NCBI GenBank assembly: GCA_028285245.1
Contig: JANQPY010000057.1
Location: 62,001-126,000 of the forward strand
Source: Gammaproteobacteria bacterium
GTDB lineage: Bacteria; Pseudomonadota; Gammaproteobacteria; Steroidobacterales; GCA-2729495
Direction of reading: 5' to 3'
Length of the DNA: 64,000 nt
In this document: positions 41,560 through 51,025 of the stretch, in pieces
Position numbering within the stretch: the first letter of the stretch is position 1
Layout: each line of letters begins with the position of its first letter
Position numbers and translations under genes: made by a program
Notes under the pieces: model-generated
Told to the model about the DNA's origin: nothing
Databases searched by the model: none
Seen by the model: only the letters and a program-made list of their open reading frames with translations

Positions 41560-43437
41560 CTACGTGATATCGCTGGGAACCGTGATAGAAAAACCATCCG
41601 GTAGTGTCGTTAGACCATTCTTTGATGGGATGCCCGGATACAACGTGGTCCTTATCCATCTGTGCGTTCTGTGCCACATTTCCTGTCGTTTGGCTTCATC
41701 TTTCAGCAAGGCGGCATACCCTGGCGCGTGGCCCGCGCAGTCATTAGTCGTCTTCCATTCCGAGGCGTTGTAGTCAATATATACTTCTTCGCCTTTACGT
41801 ATGTCCTTTAGCGCGAAAACGCTTAGTCCTCTGACTACGGCATTGGGCTGATTGGAATGATTCAGGAACTTCATCACAGTATCTGCAGTCACGTGCATGC
41901 TTGGCCCAACCTGAATCGTGTGCTCCCCCGCCTGACGAGATAGCTTGCCGTCAAAGTGGCCGAGAAACATTCCAGCCAGGATATCTGTGTTGGCGGCTAC
42001 GAAATCGTTGGGCTTCTCGTCTTTGACGAGCCGGCGCCACGCAATGCGTCTAGACCTCGTAATTCTCTTGCGGCTGGCCTTGATTTTCGCAGGGTCCTCT
42101 GTAATCGACACACCAAACTCGCTTGCGTCAAAGTAACGCCCCACCCAATCTAGGAAGTTCGCGTCAAATCGTACTTTGTGCTCTGGAACTCTCAGCCATG
42201 CCCAATGCAGTTCATAGACATTGCGGGCAGTGCCTTCAAACTGACCGAGGATTCCTTGCGGCAGCACTGACCATGCAGCTCTCACTACTCGTGTGATTTG
42301 AGCTACCACGAACCAGCCTAGTGTCCACGCCATTAGAAACGATCGCTGCCACCAAGGTTTTCCGGTCAAACGAGGCTTTGCCCTGATCCATCTTGCATTG
42401 AAATCTCTCCATCGACCCCAGGTAAAGTACCAGTCCTCTACCAGTGCCCAGCAGGCCCAAGCATGATTGTCATACTTGCTCGGCTGCGCTCTACCGGAGT
42501 TCTCCCAGCCGATTCCATACATGCTTGTAATCTCCGGATCCGCAAATTCTGGGTCCTCCAGCGTCTCTGCTTTTCGGTCATACCAGACACCGGATAGGTG
42601 GCGGTAATAGGCTTGTTTTGAAGTCGCCATGAGGCGGATGAAGAAGTAAATTCCGCCTAGCAAGAGACTAGCGATTGCTGTGGTGGCTACAGGCCTGTCC
42701 TTAGCTTCGGCCCGTACAAGCGGCCCGACATTGGCAAGAAACCTATCTAGAATAGAGTTAACGTTGTCGCTTCCCAAGCCATCACCACTTGTGTTCTCGC
42801 CGTCTTTCGAATCTCTGGCGACAATTGCCCTAGTCGATTCAACAATCGCATTACCGATCTGGGTTGCGAAAGATTCGAGTACTGCTTCTGTGGGTGTAAG
42901 CCCCTTGGTTGCATCCCTTAGACTGTAGATCGCGCTGTTAATGTCTTCTAGAGTCTGCTGAAGGCTGGTTGGGTTAACTTCAATCGTTGAGATATATCGA
43001 CTTACTAGGCGCTCCACAATCAACCTCAGTTGATTGAGATCTTCTGGCTCCTGAAGGTCGATGTTGGCATCAATGATCTGTTGGAGAATATCTTGGCGAA
43101 TCGACTCCGCTGTGATCTGAACATTGACGTTCTTGCGTGGCGGTGAATCTAGGTCTCGAGGGCCGAATAGGGCCACATCTGCGCGTTTGGCGGCGAATTC
43201 AGCTGAGCGCGCTGCCGCATGTGCCATATCTTGCGCTTGCAAAGAAAATGCCAAAGCCGAGTCGCGTGATCGCTGTGCGGAGTCTCTAATTCCACTTAAC
43301 TTGGCAAGCGTCGCACGATTCATTACCCCGTCAGCAGTCATTCCATTGTCGCCTGATCCGCCTAAGAAAGGGGAACACGAGGTTAGTAGCGCCATAAGAA
43401 TGGCGGGCCAAACTCTGAGGATGATATTGGTAGTCAA
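41560..43437 (-). CDS. SET-domain protein with lipoprotein-like signal and membrane segments
   Basis: A 625-residue protein. The N-terminus has a short hydrophobic stretch followed by LLTSC (Cys21), a plausible lipobox. An Ala-rich coiled coil (residues 51-90) and an acidic helical region follow. Hydrophobic segments are at about 251-271 and 366-383. A SET domain occupies about residues 483-560 with FLNHSNQPNAVV (525-536), FALKDIRKGEEVYIDY (541-556) and a Cys shortly after, the conserved AdoMet/Lys-methyltransferase core motifs. The start is a TTG at 43437. The gene looks more A+T-rich than its neighbours and sits next to tRNA-Pro, suggesting acquisition. The substrate is unknown, and whether the SET domain faces the cytoplasm is unclear. 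Confidence 0.75.
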   Translation of the reverse strand: MTTNIILRVWPAILMALLTSCSPFLGGSGDNGMTADGVMNRATLAKLSGIRDSAQRSRDSALAFSLQAQDMAHAAARSAEFAAKRADVALFGPRDLDSPPRKNVNVQITAESIRQDILQQIIDANIDLQEPEDLNQLRLIVERLVSRYISTIEVNPTSLQQTLEDINSAIYSLRDATKGLTPTEAVLESFATQIGNAIVESTRAIVARDSKDGENTSGDGLGSDNVNSILDRFLANVGPLVRAEAKDRPVATTAIASLLLGGIYFFIRLMATSKQAYYRHLSGVWYDRKAETLEDPEFADPEITSMYGIGWENSGRAQPSKYDNHAWACWALVEDWYFTWGRWRDFNARWIRAKPRLTGKPWWQRSFLMAWTLGWFVVAQITRVVRAAWSVLPQGILGQFEGTARNVYELHWAWLRVPEHKVRFDANFLDWVGRYFDASEFGVSITEDPAKIKASRKRITRSRRIAWRRLVKDEKPNDFVAANTDILAGMFLGHFDGKLSRQAGEHTIQVGPSMHVTADTVMKFLNHSNQPNAVVRGLSVFALKDIRKGEEVYIDYNASEWKTTNDCAGHAPGYAALLKDEAKRQEMWHRTHRWIRTTLYPGIPSKNGLTTLPDGFSITVPSDIT

Positions 43438-43669
43438 TATTTTGGTCTCATTGTGAAGCTGGAATTAGTCATTTTGTTGCGCTAATCCCAAAGCCTACTC
43501 TTGTGACACGCCGGTAGCACAATCTACCAATGGATATTGTGGTTGGTCGTATCCTGGAGGCCCGCGGGGGAATGGCAGCGAACGAAGATGACTACCGAGA
43601 CGTCACGGTCTCAGGCCAGCTTTATGGCCATCGCTGCCATGTCTGTGTCTATCTTGCTCGGTGTTGACC

Positions 43670-44332
43670 ATGTGCGGCCGCTACGTCACTCGTCTCGACG
43701 ATGCCCTGGAACGCGAGTGGCAGCTGATTCGTTCGCCCGGTTTTTTTGAGTCCTTTAATGTCGCACCCAGCACGCAGGTGCCGATCGTGCGGCAGGCCGA
43801 GGACGGGCGGGAGGCCGTGATGGTTCGCTGGGGACTGATTCCGCAGTGGGCCGAGGGCAAGGCGGGCAAGTACTCGACCATTAACGCCCGCGCCGAAACG
43901 GTTGCGAGTGCGGCGAGTTATCGGGGTGCCTGGAAGGCAGGCCGGCGATGTCTATTTCCGGTTACCGGGTTCTATGAGTGGCAGTCGACCGAAACCGGCA
44001 AACAACCGTGGTTTATTCGCGTTGCTGACGCTTCTCGCTTTGCGCTGGGCGGGCTCTGGGAGCGCAGTGGGGAGGTTGAGTCGGGCACGATCATCACGCT
44101 GGACGCCAACGAACTGCTGGCGAAGATTCACAATACCAGGCAGCGCATGCCGCTGATTGTTGACGCCAAGGATTTTGACGTCTGGCTAAATGGAGAAACA
44201 ATCGAGGCAGAATCCCTGATCAAAGCCTATCCCGCCAGCCGCATGGAAGCCTGGCCAGTAGCGACCTACGTGAACAAGCCGACGCATAATGACGCACGCT
44301 GCATGGAGCGAAAGCCGCAGATGGGCTCTTGA
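43670..44332 (+). CDS. SRAP (HMCES/YedK) family protein
   Basis: A 220-residue protein beginning MCGRYVTR, so that Cys2 becomes the catalytic N-terminal cysteine after Met removal. Other SRAP landmarks are STINARAETVASAASYRGAW near residue 70, FPVTGFYEWQ (with the active-site Glu) near residue 105, and HNTRQRMPLIV containing the His near residue 155. Family members form thiazolidine cross-links with abasic sites in single-stranded DNA. The ATG at 43670 is required for the Cys2 position. It is not linked to obvious SOS genes here. Confidence 0.92.
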   Translation: MCGRYVTRLDDALEREWQLIRSPGFFESFNVAPSTQVPIVRQAEDGREAVMVRWGLIPQWAEGKAGKYSTINARAETVASAASYRGAWKAGRRCLFPVTGFYEWQSTETGKQPWFIRVADASRFALGGLWERSGEVESGTIITLDANELLAKIHNTRQRMPLIVDAKDFDVWLNGETIEAESLIKAYPASRMEAWPVATYVNKPTHNDARCMERKPQMGS

Positions 44333-44579
44333 TTCTGGGCCCGGTCGTGTTGCGCAGTAAGCTGATCCGAGCTTCACGCGCTACCTTAACTGCAGACCTC
44401 TAAGCGATTGTTTCGTAGTCGTCGCCACCCACCTGTGGCGCGGTCCTTTGACTTTGACAGCGGCCGGGCGCATAAACGCCAGTAGACCTATCCCGATGAC
44501 GCAATCTTCTGGACAGGTCGTCCAAACAATAACGTAGCAGTGGGAAGACCAGCCCCTCGGGCTGGAGAAGGGGATAAGT
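44333..44579. other. Intergenic region upstream of the second sorted protein
   Basis: These 247 bp hold no coding frame I can support. An AAGGGGAT ribosome-binding-site-like stretch precedes the ATG at 44580. Nothing else stands out. Confidence 0.4.
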
Positions 44580-45371
44580 ATGACGGCCTGTCATCCATTC
44601 GGGTGCGGACGCGTGCGGCTTAAAGGGGTCCGACTGATCAAACGATTAGTTGGGATAGCCGTTGTAACGTTCGTTCTTCCTGGCCTGGCGTCCGCCGCGA
44701 CAACGTGGGATTTCAGACCCGGCAGCGGCACGGCGCATTCTCAGACCGGCGCCGGAAACTATGGTAACGAGCGTACCTTTACTCAGGACGGTGAGTCCGT
44801 TGAAGTGACCGCGTGGGCCGATACCGGCATTCCACCACCACCCGAAGCGCTGGATGAGGCCTGGGTGGGTCGGTTCAGCACGGGCCTGGGCATCTGCAAC
44901 CAAGGAGAGGGATCGCTGAGCTACTGCTCAGACCCCCTGCATCAGGTCGACAACGTGGGTCAGCAGGATCTGATGCTGTTTTCCTTTGGTACCTTGCAGA
45001 CGTTCGATTCCATCGTCATTGACCCGTTCGGTAGCTTCGACCGTGATGTGACCTTTTGGGTAGGTACCGTTCCTGATCCGCTCAACCTCAGCCTGGACGG
45101 CGTTGGCATTGGTCAGCTGGGGAGTATCGGTTTTGGGGCACAGAACGACGACTACAACGGCATCGGCAGCGGCGCCCTGACCATCGACCTGCTCGGCCTG
45201 CAGGGTAATGTGTTGCTGTTCGGGGCTTTGTATCCGCCCAACAGGAAGAAAGATCGTTTCAAGATTCGCGAGCTGACTACGTCCGCAGCCGTCGTGCCTG
45301 TGCCGCCGGCGGTGTGGCTGTTTACGAGCGCGCTTGGCCTGCTTGGCTGGGTGCGTTACCGGAACAGCTAA
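44580..45371 (+). CDS. Exported protein with VPxP-type C-terminal sorting signal
   Basis: A 263-residue protein. A signal peptide (LVGIAVVTFVLPGLASA) precedes a mature region of beta-rich character that begins TTWDFRPGSGTAHSQTGAGN and includes EAWVGRFSTGLGICNQGEGS and DDYNGIGSGALTIDLLG. The C-terminus VPVPPAVWLFTSALGLLGW plus a basic RYRNS tail matches the VPLPA-CTERM sorting layout. It would need an exosortase encoded elsewhere. Its last 50 nt overlap the convergent phosphoribosyltransferase-HAD gene. Confidence 0.8.
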   Translation: MTACHPFGCGRVRLKGVRLIKRLVGIAVVTFVLPGLASAATTWDFRPGSGTAHSQTGAGNYGNERTFTQDGESVEVTAWADTGIPPPPEALDEAWVGRFSTGLGICNQGEGSLSYCSDPLHQVDNVGQQDLMLFSFGTLQTFDSIVIDPFGSFDRDVTFWVGTVPDPLNLSLDGVGIGQLGSIGFGAQNDDYNGIGSGALTIDLLGLQGNVLLFGALYPPNRKKDRFKIRELTTSAAVVPVPPAVWLFTSALGLLGWVRYRNS

Positions 45372-46650
45372 GCGGCGAAAGGGGAGTGGAGGATTCAAGC
45401 CCCGCCTCGGCGGGGCTTTTTCTTGTCCCGCCCCTGGCGCTTTGCCACCACGCCTTTGCTGCTAGCAGCGTCTGTAAACCGGTGGCATCGTCGGGCCCAA
45501 GCGGTGCCGTGACGACATTTGGCATTGCTTCGAGCCCTTGCCCCAGGCGGCGGCCGAGTATCAGGGTGCTGGTCACGGTCGAGTCCTGGCTGGTTTGTTG
45601 AACGTCGTCGGCGATCAGTGCCGCCCGGGTGGCCGGCGTTCCCGCCACGAGTACGTCAATACCCAGTGCCTGTTCCACGGCCTCCCGGTAATACGCAGGT
45701 GCGGCAGTCACCAGCTTGGCCTGCACCCGCGGCGCGCGGCACACGGCCGCCAGGCTCCAGCGCATCTCACTGGCAAGCTCGCGCGCCAGCCGGTCTACAA
45801 ATTGCTTACGCAGCGCAGGACTGAGCCGTCGCCAGGCAGCATCCACTGCGTGCAGCCACTGCCCCTGACGCCCCTGCGAGGCAAGCCGGCCGAGTGCAAA
45901 CAGGTTGCCCCGTGACCAGAGGAGGCTGCGCAGACAGCGTGCCGCCACGCCGTCAGCGTTGGGCACCAGCGTGTCGTTTAGATCGAGGTAGATGAGACGC
46001 TTGCCGGGATTCTCCACCGGGCGTGGCCGGGTAGCCTGCCATGCGGCCTCGCTGCGATAGTCATCAGCAAGATTGCCGAGGTCACCCTCCTGATAGTCAA
46101 CCAGATCGGCGAACAGATTGAGTTGATGGGCCGTCACGCGATTGCCGGCGGTCGTTGTGAGTGTGAATACGGCCACGCGGCTTTGTGGGGATAGTTCGCC
46201 GAGGGTGTTCAAAATGGCCTGCACCGTGCCGCCGCTATCGATAGCATCGTCAACGATCACGATGAGCTGCGGCCTTTGCCGGTCCATGCGGGTGGCCAGA
46301 TGCGACCGGTTATCGTCGTCAAGCACGATCGGCAGGCGCCGCTGAAGCTGGCGGGACACGCGGACCGCCGGTTTGAACAGCATGCGTTTATAGAGACGCC
46401 GGGCCAGGGCAGGCAGCATTCTCGCCAGGAGTCTGCGGGCTCGGCCGGTATTGCCCTGCGTACTGCGCCGCTGCTGCCGGATCAGCACAGACTGATCAGC
46501 GCCGGCTGCTGTCGCGAACCGGGCCGTCAATGCGGTGCCCGCCCGCTCTACGCCAATCACCAGGTTTGGCCGCCCGTAGACCGCGGCAAACAATTCGCCC
46601 GAGCAGCTTGCCAGGCGCATCGCTTCAGCCTGCGCGATGCGAATCGTCAC
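45322..46650 (-). CDS. Phosphoribosyltransferase-HAD fusion protein
   Basis: A 442-residue protein from a GTG start (MTIRIAQAEAMRLASCSGEL). The first part is a type I phosphoribosyltransferase-like domain with the PRPP motif LIVIVDDAIDSGGT at residues 129-142. From about residue 218 there is a HAD-like domain: LIYLDLNDTLVPN at 219-231, where the usual second Asp of DxDxT is Asn225, and a motif II-like KLVTAAPAYYREA at 312-324. The C-terminal 40 residues, read through the facing terminator, are low-complexity. Such fusions are rare. A nucleotide-like substrate is plausible but not shown. A 24-codon ORF lies 10 nt upstream. Confidence 0.7.
   Translation of the reverse strand: MTIRIAQAEAMRLASCSGELFAAVYGRPNLVIGVERAGTALTARFATAAGADQSVLIRQQRRSTQGNTGRARRLLARMLPALARRLYKRMLFKPAVRVSRQLQRRLPIVLDDDNRSHLATRMDRQRPQLIVIVDDAIDSGGTVQAILNTLGELSPQSRVAVFTLTTTAGNRVTAHQLNLFADLVDYQEGDLGNLADDYRSEAAWQATRPRPVENPGKRLIYLDLNDTLVPNADGVAARCLRSLLWSRGNLFALGRLASQGRQGQWLHAVDAAWRRLSPALRKQFVDRLARELASEMRWSLAAVCRAPRVQAKLVTAAPAYYREAVEQALGIDVLVAGTPATRAALIADDVQQTSQDSTVTSTLILGRRLGQGLEAMPNVVTAPLGPDDATGLQTLLAAKAWWQSARGGTRKSPAEAGLESSTPLSPLSCSGNAPSQAGQARS
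45398..45421 (+). terminator. Rho-independent terminator after the sorted-protein gene
   Basis: AGCCCCGCC / GGCGGGGCT forms a 9-bp stem with a 2-nt loop, followed by TTTTTCTT. It lies within the 3' coding part of the convergent gene on the other strand. Confidence 0.85.
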
Positions 46651-46660
46651 AACGTGGAGC

Positions 46661-46735
46661 TCACGTATCGAGCAGTTCGAGCACGCCGATCAAAGCAACC
46701 GCGAATATCAGCAGTAGTAGCCAGATTGTGGTCAT
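46661..46735 (-). CDS. Putative 24-residue membrane protein
   Basis: A short frame encodes MTTIWLLLLIFAVALIGVLE followed by LLDT. This is a single hydrophobic helix with a short acidic end. A G-run (GGGGGG) lies 5 nt before the ATG, and the stop is 10 nt before the phosphoribosyltransferase-HAD GTG, so it could be a small leader or partner gene. It is short enough to arise by chance. Confidence 0.35.
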   Translation of the reverse strand: MTTIWLLLLIFAVALIGVLELLDT

Positions 46736-47007
46736 GCGGCCCCCCAGAGAGGCGCCCATTGGACACCTGCGTTGGCAGCATCTCTGTGACGGCGTTCACA
46801 GCTCGCTTCTGGATGGTCTGGGGGCGAGGCCTGACGCACCTGGAGTGCTGTCGGGGGCTGATTTGTGGCCATTGAGGAGCTGCGGCAGCCGCCCCGGCCT
46901 GCAGCGCATTTGCAGTGAATCTATTTGGCATAATGTCGCGTCATACGGGGAGCATCCGATCCGATCACAGCGCTGTGCATCGGACACACAGGGGATCGAT
47001 TGAGTAT

Positions 47008-48054
47008 ATGCCGCAGTCTGTCGGCCATCATCCGTTCTTTCTAGGGTTGTTAGTCGCAGCAACCGTTGCTTTTGCTGTCGTACTCATTGGTTTCTGGCAA
47101 CCCATCTTCTGGGCCGCCGTGATTGGCATCCTGTTTCGCCCTGTGCAGAGCAGGTTGGTCGGCCAGTTCGGCGGGCGCGCCTCGCTGGCCGCAGTGATAA
47201 CGGTGTTGCTTATCTTCTTCACCGTATTGGTGCCGGCCTTGCTGGTGGCATCGGCCGTTACGGTGGAAGCGGCCGGCGTCTACGGCCGAATTCAATCCGG
47301 AGAGATTGATCTTGGCGCAGTCGTGCGCTGGGGCCGCGAATCGGTGCCGGAGGTGACCGCGTGGCTGGCCTCGATCGGCATCGATTTCAATGACCTCACA
47401 GCCAAGCTGTCGTCCGCGGCTGTGCGCGGCAGTCAGTTTATCGGTTCGCTCGCGCTAACGGCCGGTCAGAACGCCGCTCTGTTTGTCGTGAAGTTCTTCC
47501 TGATGCTCTACCTGCTGTTTTTTGTGCTGCGCGATGGCGACGTGGTACTCACCCATCTGCATCGTGCAATGCCGCTTTCAGAAGCTCAGGAGAAGCGGTT
47601 GTTCGACAAGTTTGCCGAGGTCGCGCGGGCGACGATCAAGGGTACGCTGATCGTCGGGCTGATTCAGGGTCTGCTCGGGGGCATCATTTTCGCAATTCTG
47701 GGCATTAAGGGCGCCGTGTTCTGGGGCGTGGTGATGGTATTGCTATCAGTGTTGCCTGCGGTCGGCGCCGGCCTGGTGTGGTTACCGGCGGCGCTGTTCC
47801 TGATTGCCACCGGTGCGTGGATCAAGGGCGTTGTGCTGATCGCATTTGGCGTGCTGGTGATCGGCCTGGTGGATAACCTGCTGCGACCGGTTCTGGTGGG
47901 CCGCGATACCCAGATGCCGGACTATCTGATTCTGCTGTCTACGCTCGGAGGGCTCGCGCTCGTCGGCATTACAGGATTTGTCCTGGGTCCGGTCATCGCC
48001 GCGCTGTTCCTCGCAACGTGGCAAATGTTTGAGTCTGATACGCCGGTGACGTGA
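47008..48054 (+). CDS. AI-2E family (PerM/YdiK-type) membrane protein
   Basis: A 348-residue polytopic protein. The pattern is typical of the family: paired N-terminal helices (FFLGLLVAATVAFAVVLIGF), a loop region, and the C-terminal set GTLIVGLIQGLLGGIIFAIL, PAVGAGLVWLPAALFLI and DNLLRPVLVGRDTQMPDYLI. The proposed functions include autoinducer-2 export and ion antiport; substrate here is unknown. The ATG at 47008 was chosen for a plausible N-terminus, but ATGs at 46915 and 46933 are in frame and no strong ribosome-binding site decides. Confidence 0.87.
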   Translation: MPQSVGHHPFFLGLLVAATVAFAVVLIGFWQPIFWAAVIGILFRPVQSRLVGQFGGRASLAAVITVLLIFFTVLVPALLVASAVTVEAAGVYGRIQSGEIDLGAVVRWGRESVPEVTAWLASIGIDFNDLTAKLSSAAVRGSQFIGSLALTAGQNAALFVVKFFLMLYLLFFVLRDGDVVLTHLHRAMPLSEAQEKRLFDKFAEVARATIKGTLIVGLIQGLLGGIIFAILGIKGAVFWGVVMVLLSVLPAVGAGLVWLPAALFLIATGAWIKGVVLIAFGVLVIGLVDNLLRPVLVGRDTQMPDYLILLSTLGGLALVGITGFVLGPVIAALFLATWQMFESDTPVT

Positions 48055-48092
48055 TGCCGAGAGGGGCAAGGTCTGCCCCCAATCAAGAGGTC

Positions 48093-49373
48093 TTAGCTTC
48101 TTACGACGTGACCCGTCGTAGTAACCGGCGCGGAGTTGGCCAGCAGTACGCGATCTTCGATGCCCAGCAGGATAGGATCTGCCGCGCGCCGATAGATGTT
48201 TACCTTGGCGTTAAACACATTGCGGCTGAGTCCGTGTTTATCGTGAATCGCGAGTTTGCGGATAGTGAACGTGCCGTCATCGCGGGCCTGGCCGGTGAGA
48301 TAGCACTTGATGGATTCGATGGCGTCGCCCGAGAGTTCCAGCCCGTTTAGCTGTGTGAGGCTGTGCTGGGCCCGGTCGACAAAGCCCACGGAATCAAGCG
48401 CCACGCGATCGGCATCCTGTGCATCGCCGACCGGCGATTCCGAAGCAAACTCACCCACCAGAATCTGGCCGGGCAGGGCACGTTCAATCATCCGCGCCAG
48501 CTCAATCGTTGCCTCGCCGACAATGTCGGTATATAGCGTCGGGTTCAGGCCTTCCGCGTGATGGAATTCGTAACAGCTGCCGATGTGAAAGCCAGCGCGG
48601 AGCATCGGCACGGTGCGGCCGGTCGACTTTCGGAGCGCGATCGCATTGTCAGCCAGCACCAGATGCATGAAATGGTAAAGGTGGGTGCTTGCGTCGACAC
48701 CCAGATCACGATTCCAGATGTAGAAGCCGTCGCCCGTGCTCGACCTCGCAAAGTCGATATTCATATCCCGCTCCAGCATGCGGCTGTGCGCGGAATTGAG
48801 TGAATGGGAGAGGCTATTGAGCTGAGTCATCTGCTCGAACGGACTGAGCAGACTGAACTCGACAATATCGAACAGGGCAATCGCGCGCGCCGGCGCGAAG
48901 CTCACGCTGTAGCGGCGAATCAGCCGGTCCAGAATGCGCTGCTCCGCCGGTGTGTCAGTCAGCGGTTGCCGCAGGGCCAGGCTGACCGGCTCGGCACCCA
49001 GCAGGCGTGCCGCGTTGTGTAGTTGCCGCAATGAGAAGCGCCGCGAACCGGAGAGCAGCCGGGTTATAAAGGCCTGAATCTCATCCGCGTGCCGCGGGGA
49101 TTCGGAAGGAGGTGCCGACTGGGTGGCGGCCGCATAGTCTGCAATTCGATAGTGTGGCACCACAAGGAGCAGTACATCGGGGCCTTGTGGCGTCCAGCCC
49201 AGCACGAAGTTCCGGCCCAGCCCCCAGTGCGCGTGGAGCTGCCGGTCCAGTTCAATAAGATTGCTGCGCTGACGTAGATTCAGCGGGCCGTCGAAGCCGA
49301 TAATCTGCTCAGCGAGAGAGTTACCGTCGGCCTGTACGGTGCCCCAGCCGGATCTATGGAGACTGTCTGTCAT
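48093..49373 (-). CDS. Class III nucleotidyl cyclase-like protein
   Basis: A 426-residue protein without membrane segments. Residues 1-155 form a domain I do not recognise. A cyclase homology domain starts near residue 163 with ALFDIVEFSLLSP (metal-binding Asp169), continues with SSTGDGFYIW (Asp215), then LRAGFHIGSCYEF and VGEATIELARMIERALPGQI. The transition-state Arg appears as Arg294, but the usual Asn in the GxxVNxAAR motif is not present, so catalysis is uncertain. It could be a cAMP-type cyclase, a degenerate regulator or a related signalling protein. It faces the AI-2E gene. Confidence 0.72.
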   Translation of the reverse strand: MTDSLHRSGWGTVQADGNSLAEQIIGFDGPLNLRQRSNLIELDRQLHAHWGLGRNFVLGWTPQGPDVLLLVVPHYRIADYAAATQSAPPSESPRHADEIQAFITRLLSGSRRFSLRQLHNAARLLGAEPVSLALRQPLTDTPAEQRILDRLIRRYSVSFAPARAIALFDIVEFSLLSPFEQMTQLNSLSHSLNSAHSRMLERDMNIDFARSSTGDGFYIWNRDLGVDASTHLYHFMHLVLADNAIALRKSTGRTVPMLRAGFHIGSCYEFHHAEGLNPTLYTDIVGEATIELARMIERALPGQILVGEFASESPVGDAQDADRVALDSVGFVDRAQHSLTQLNGLELSGDAIESIKCYLTGQARDDGTFTIRKLAIHDKHGLSRNVFNAKVNIYRRAADPILLGIEDRVLLANSAPVTTTGHVVRS

Positions 49374-49500
49374 CGCCAGCGATCAATCCTTTGATCCGGT
49401 TGCCCGGGGGCCATACCATGACTTCAATGAGTACGTTAAAGCACGCCCGTAAGTCTATGCAGCATAGGGACTTACTGGGTCAATGCGCAAGGAATAGTAC

Positions 49501-50931
49501 ATGACGCCCGCGTCGTCTGCAGCGGCAATTGACGCGCTGGAACAGGCGCTGGGCCCGGCCGGCTGCATCACCGATGCGGCTCAGATGGCGCCTCACCTCG
49601 TGGAGTGGCGGGGCCTGTTTACCGGCTCAGCCGTGGCCCTGCTCAGCCCCGCCAGTGCCGACGAAGCAGCCGCCGCGGTGAAGCTTTGCGCCCAGCATGG
49701 CCTCGCGATGGTGCCCCAGGGTGGCAACACCGGTCTGGTGGGCGGGGGCGTGCCGCGCGAGGTCACCAAGCGCCCGCAGGTGATTCTGTCGGGGCGGCGC
49801 CTGAAGCGCATTCGCGCGTTGGACCCAGACAATTACACGCTCACGGCCGAAGCAGGCTGCGTGCTGGCCGATCTGCAGAAAGCCGCCGCCGAGGCTGACC
49901 GGCTGTTTCCCCTGAGCCTGGGCGCGGAGGGCAGCTGCCAGCTCGGTGGCAACATCGCGACCAATGCCGGCGGCATCAACGTGCTTCGCTACGGCAACAC
50001 CCGGAGTCTCGTGCTGGGTCTTGAGGTGGTGCTGCCGACCGGCGAGATCCTGAACTTGCTGCGCGGCCTGCGCAAAGACAACACCGGCTACGACTTAAAG
50101 CAGCTCTTTATCGGCGCAGAGGGCACGCTTGGCTTTATTACCGCTGCCACGATCAAGTTGTTTCCACGGGCACGCAGTTCGGCCACTGCCCTGGTCACCG
50201 TTGCCGATCCACACGCTGCCGTGCGCCTGCATGCCCATGCCCGCGAGGCACTGGGCGATGACGTGGTCGCGTTCGAGCTGATCAATCAATTGGCCTTCGA
50301 ACTGGTGACGCGGCATATCCCGGGCGCGCGCTTACCTATGGATGCGCAGTCGCCCTGGTATGTGCTGCTGGAGGTCGACAGCGTCCACGCCGACGCGGGC
50401 ACGCGACTGCAATCGTTTCTGGAGGCCAGTCTGGATGCTGGCGAGATTGCGGATGGCACGGTCGCTCAGAGTGGCCAGCAGCGAGAGGAGCTGTGGCGAC
50501 TGCGGCACTCAATCTCCGAAGCCGAGAAACTGGCCGGCGCAGGCATCAAGCACGATATCGCGGTGCCGCTGTCGCGCGTGCCTGAGCTGCTAGCCACGGC
50601 GACGGAGGCGGTTACGCAGCGTATGCCGGGCGTGCAGGTGGTGGCGTTCGGTCACCTCGGTGATGGCAACCTGCATTTCAATCTCAATCAGCCGGACGGC
50701 AGCGATGCGGACGCGTTTCTCGCCCGCTGGCATGAGTTGGGCGAAGTTGTGTATGACATCGTGGCTGAGCTCGGCGGAACGTTTAGCGCAGAGCACGGCG
50801 TGGGCATTCTCAAGCGCGACGATCTGGCGCGCTATCGGGGTGGTGCTGAGCTGGCGCTAATGCAAACCCTCAAGCGCGCCATAGACCCCGGCAACCTGAT
50901 GAACCCGGGGGTCCTGTTCGAGGACGCCTGA
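49501..50931 (+). CDS. FAD-linked oxidoreductase of the GlcD / D-2-hydroxyglutarate dehydrogenase group
   Basis: A 476-residue flavoprotein of the VAO/PCMH family. The FAD site shows [15 protein letters not shown] near residue 76 and [19 protein letters not shown] near residue 148. The C-terminal domain has [17 protein letters not shown] and [15 protein letters not shown], including the conserved His residues for metal and substrate carboxylate. Members oxidise D-lactate, glycolate or D-2-hydroxyglutarate. A D-2-hydroxyglutarate role would fit cells with phosphoglycerate dehydrogenase, which makes this compound, but that is inference. Confidence 0.87.
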   Translation: MTPASSAAAIDALEQALGPAGCITDAAQMAPHLVEWRGLFTGSAVALLSPASADEAAAAVKLCAQHGLAMVPQGGNTGLVGGGVPREVTKRPQVILSGRRLKRIRALDPDNYTLTAEAGCVLADLQKAAAEADRLFPLSLGAEGSCQLGGNIATNAGGINVLRYGNTRSLVLGLEVVLPTGEILNLLRGLRKDNTGYDLKQLFIGAEGTLGFITAATIKLFPRARSSATALVTVADPHAAVRLHAHAREALGDDVVAFELINQLAFELVTRHIPGARLPMDAQSPWYVLLEVDSVHADAGTRLQSFLEASLDAGEIADGTVAQSGQQREELWRLRHSISEAEKLAGAGIKHDIAVPLSRVPELLATATEAVTQRMPGVQVVAFGHLGDGNLHFNLNQPDGSDADAFLARWHELGEVVYDIVAELGGTFSAEHGVGILKRDDLARYRGGAELALMQTLKRAIDPGNLMNPGVLFEDA

Positions 50932-51025
50932 CGAGACCGCTAAGGCTGCCAGATCAGGTCCCGGCTGTCGGCTTAAGCAGACATCCTGTGTAGAATGCCG
51001 CTCCTTGGCAGGCTGGGGTAACCCC

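Noticed and set aside
48058..48082. Terminator GGGGCA/TGCCCC between the AI-2E and cyclase-like genes
   Set aside because: The 6-bp stem has no T-run on either strand, so it is too weak to call.
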